From Arion vulgaris (taxonomy: Eukaryota > Mollusca > Gastropoda > Stylommatophora > Arionidae), in the NCBI GenBank assembly GCA_020796225.1, contig CM036756.1:42651398-42715397 (forward strand): a stretch of DNA of 64,000 bases, given 5' to 3'. Position numbers and translations under genes: made by a program. This document shows, one piece after another, positions 63,240 to 64,000 of this stretch. The notes under the pieces are model-generated. The model saw nothing but the letters and a program-made list of their open reading frames with translations. It searched no databases and was not told where the DNA came from. Within the stretch, counting starts at the first letter, position 1. The number at the start of each line of letters is the position of its first letter.

Positions 63240-64000
63240 TCGGGCTGGCTCCTCATGTCTACTTTTCTATTAACAATGCTACTGTTTTGAAAACATTCTG
63301 ATGGAATCATTTCTTCTTAACTTGATATAGTTACAGTTACTGTCAGTTTCTATATAACTTATTCCGTTTTATTATATGGTACAAAAAGAAAATATTCAAT
63401 TCCTGGAAAATTACAGAGAGAAATACTGGGAAAAAATAAAATGACACATCAAGTATTGTGGGCATAGTTATTGGATACATAAGAGTAAGACACCAAGTGG
63501 TTAAATGCTGTGAGGAGGTTCATGATAACTCTGAAGTCGGAAAAGCCCACTTTCATGGCAAGGGAACCCATAAAACGGTAAGCAGACTTTCACACAAAAA
63601 GTCAAAAGCGCCATCCCAGGTGCCATGGCTATGACTGAATTCACAGCGGGCAAACGCAGAGGTAGAAGTTTTGTGATGGAATCATCTAGTGGTCGACTCC
63701 TTAGTAAGGTCAATAGTTTTATCTTTTGGGAAAAATAATAAAACCAATGACCTACACGACAGCTTCGGTCAGGCTGGCTTAATTCTTCTACCCTATACAT
63801 CAGTATACTCTCAGAAATAGGAACAAAGCACAATAATGACACACAGAGATAGGAGAGCTGGATGGAGATTGAAAGTCTTTCAGTTTCGCTTTTAAAAAAT
63901 AGCAATGTTCTGGGAAAGGACATGCTACAGTAAAAAGGCGAAGAGTCTTGAAAACAATACTTAATAGGAAAACTGAGCGCAGGTGGCCAACAGAAAAACA
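63240..64000. other. Unassigned end of window
   Basis: A 140-codon open frame exists on the minus strand (63,923-63,501), and the plus strand shows a short protein-like stretch near 63,535-63,600 (VGKAHFHGKGTHKTVSRLS). Neither matches a family I recognise and they overlap, so I make no call. Confidence 0.3.

Noticed and set aside
63501..63923. 140-codon minus-strand frame
   Set aside because: No recognisable domain, and the opposite strand is equally protein-like in part, so I cannot choose.

Overview
Kind of organism. The window is metazoan nuclear DNA: AT-rich, gene-poor, and dominated by mobile-element relics and tandem repeats. The element mix suggests a lophotrochozoan, most likely a mollusc and perhaps a gastropod. 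It includes tRNA-headed SINEs with (AAG)n tails, several non-LTR retrotransposon tails with RNase H or C-terminal Cys/zinc-finger ends, short hAT elements and Tc1/mariner relics. That taxon is an inference from general knowledge of such genomes. Nothing looks bacterial, organellar or viral, and no CRISPR array, rRNA gene or intact tRNA gene was seen.

Family labels used here are my own. LINE-A: RNase H non-LTR element ending in a CPxC motif. LINE-B: RNase H non-LTR element with a (GAA)n tail. LINE-R: RTE/craniofacial-type endonuclease-RT element tails (several subfamilies; LINE-C is one). SINE-1 to SINE-9: tRNA-like short elements. PLE-like: a short retroelement tail with a hammerhead-like core.

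Layout. 0-3.8 kb: LINE-A and LINE-R relics. 4.3-6.6 kb: SINE-3 inverted pair, then a 45-bp minisatellite split by a SINE-1 with an 11-bp target duplication. 6.7-11.5 kb: SINEs, LINE-C, a PLE-like insert. 11.9-16.4 kb: a 350-bp unit leading into a 4.1-kb satellite of about 12 bp with a 1,147-bp higher-order period; a smaller copy of the same flank plus satellite lies at 28.35-29.01 kb. 18.8-22 kb: LINE tails and three minisatellites. 22.7-27.5 kb: hAT short element, a 325-bp palindrome, mariner and hAT relics, nested SINEs. 28-35 kb: LINE-B-derived repeats, 47-bp minisatellite, PLE-like copy, mariner-type MITE, hAT short element. 36-48.7 kb: very dense nested TEs, including three more hAT short elements with perfect 8-bp target duplications. 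49-51 kb: the only convincing host gene segment. 51-64 kb: SINEs, LINE tails, minisatellites, a LINE-B insertion with 10-bp duplication, and a possible terminal exon at 60.75 kb.

How it works together. There is almost no host coding capacity: one two-part exon region (49,381-50,664, plus strand) of unknown function, and weak candidates at 20.6 and 60.75 kb. The rest records repeated rounds of insertion. LINE-B-type machinery is a plausible driver of the (AAG)n-tailed SINE-1 and SINE-2, and the hAT and mariner short elements depend on transposases encoded elsewhere. Several minisatellites visibly arose by tandem duplication of TE pieces.
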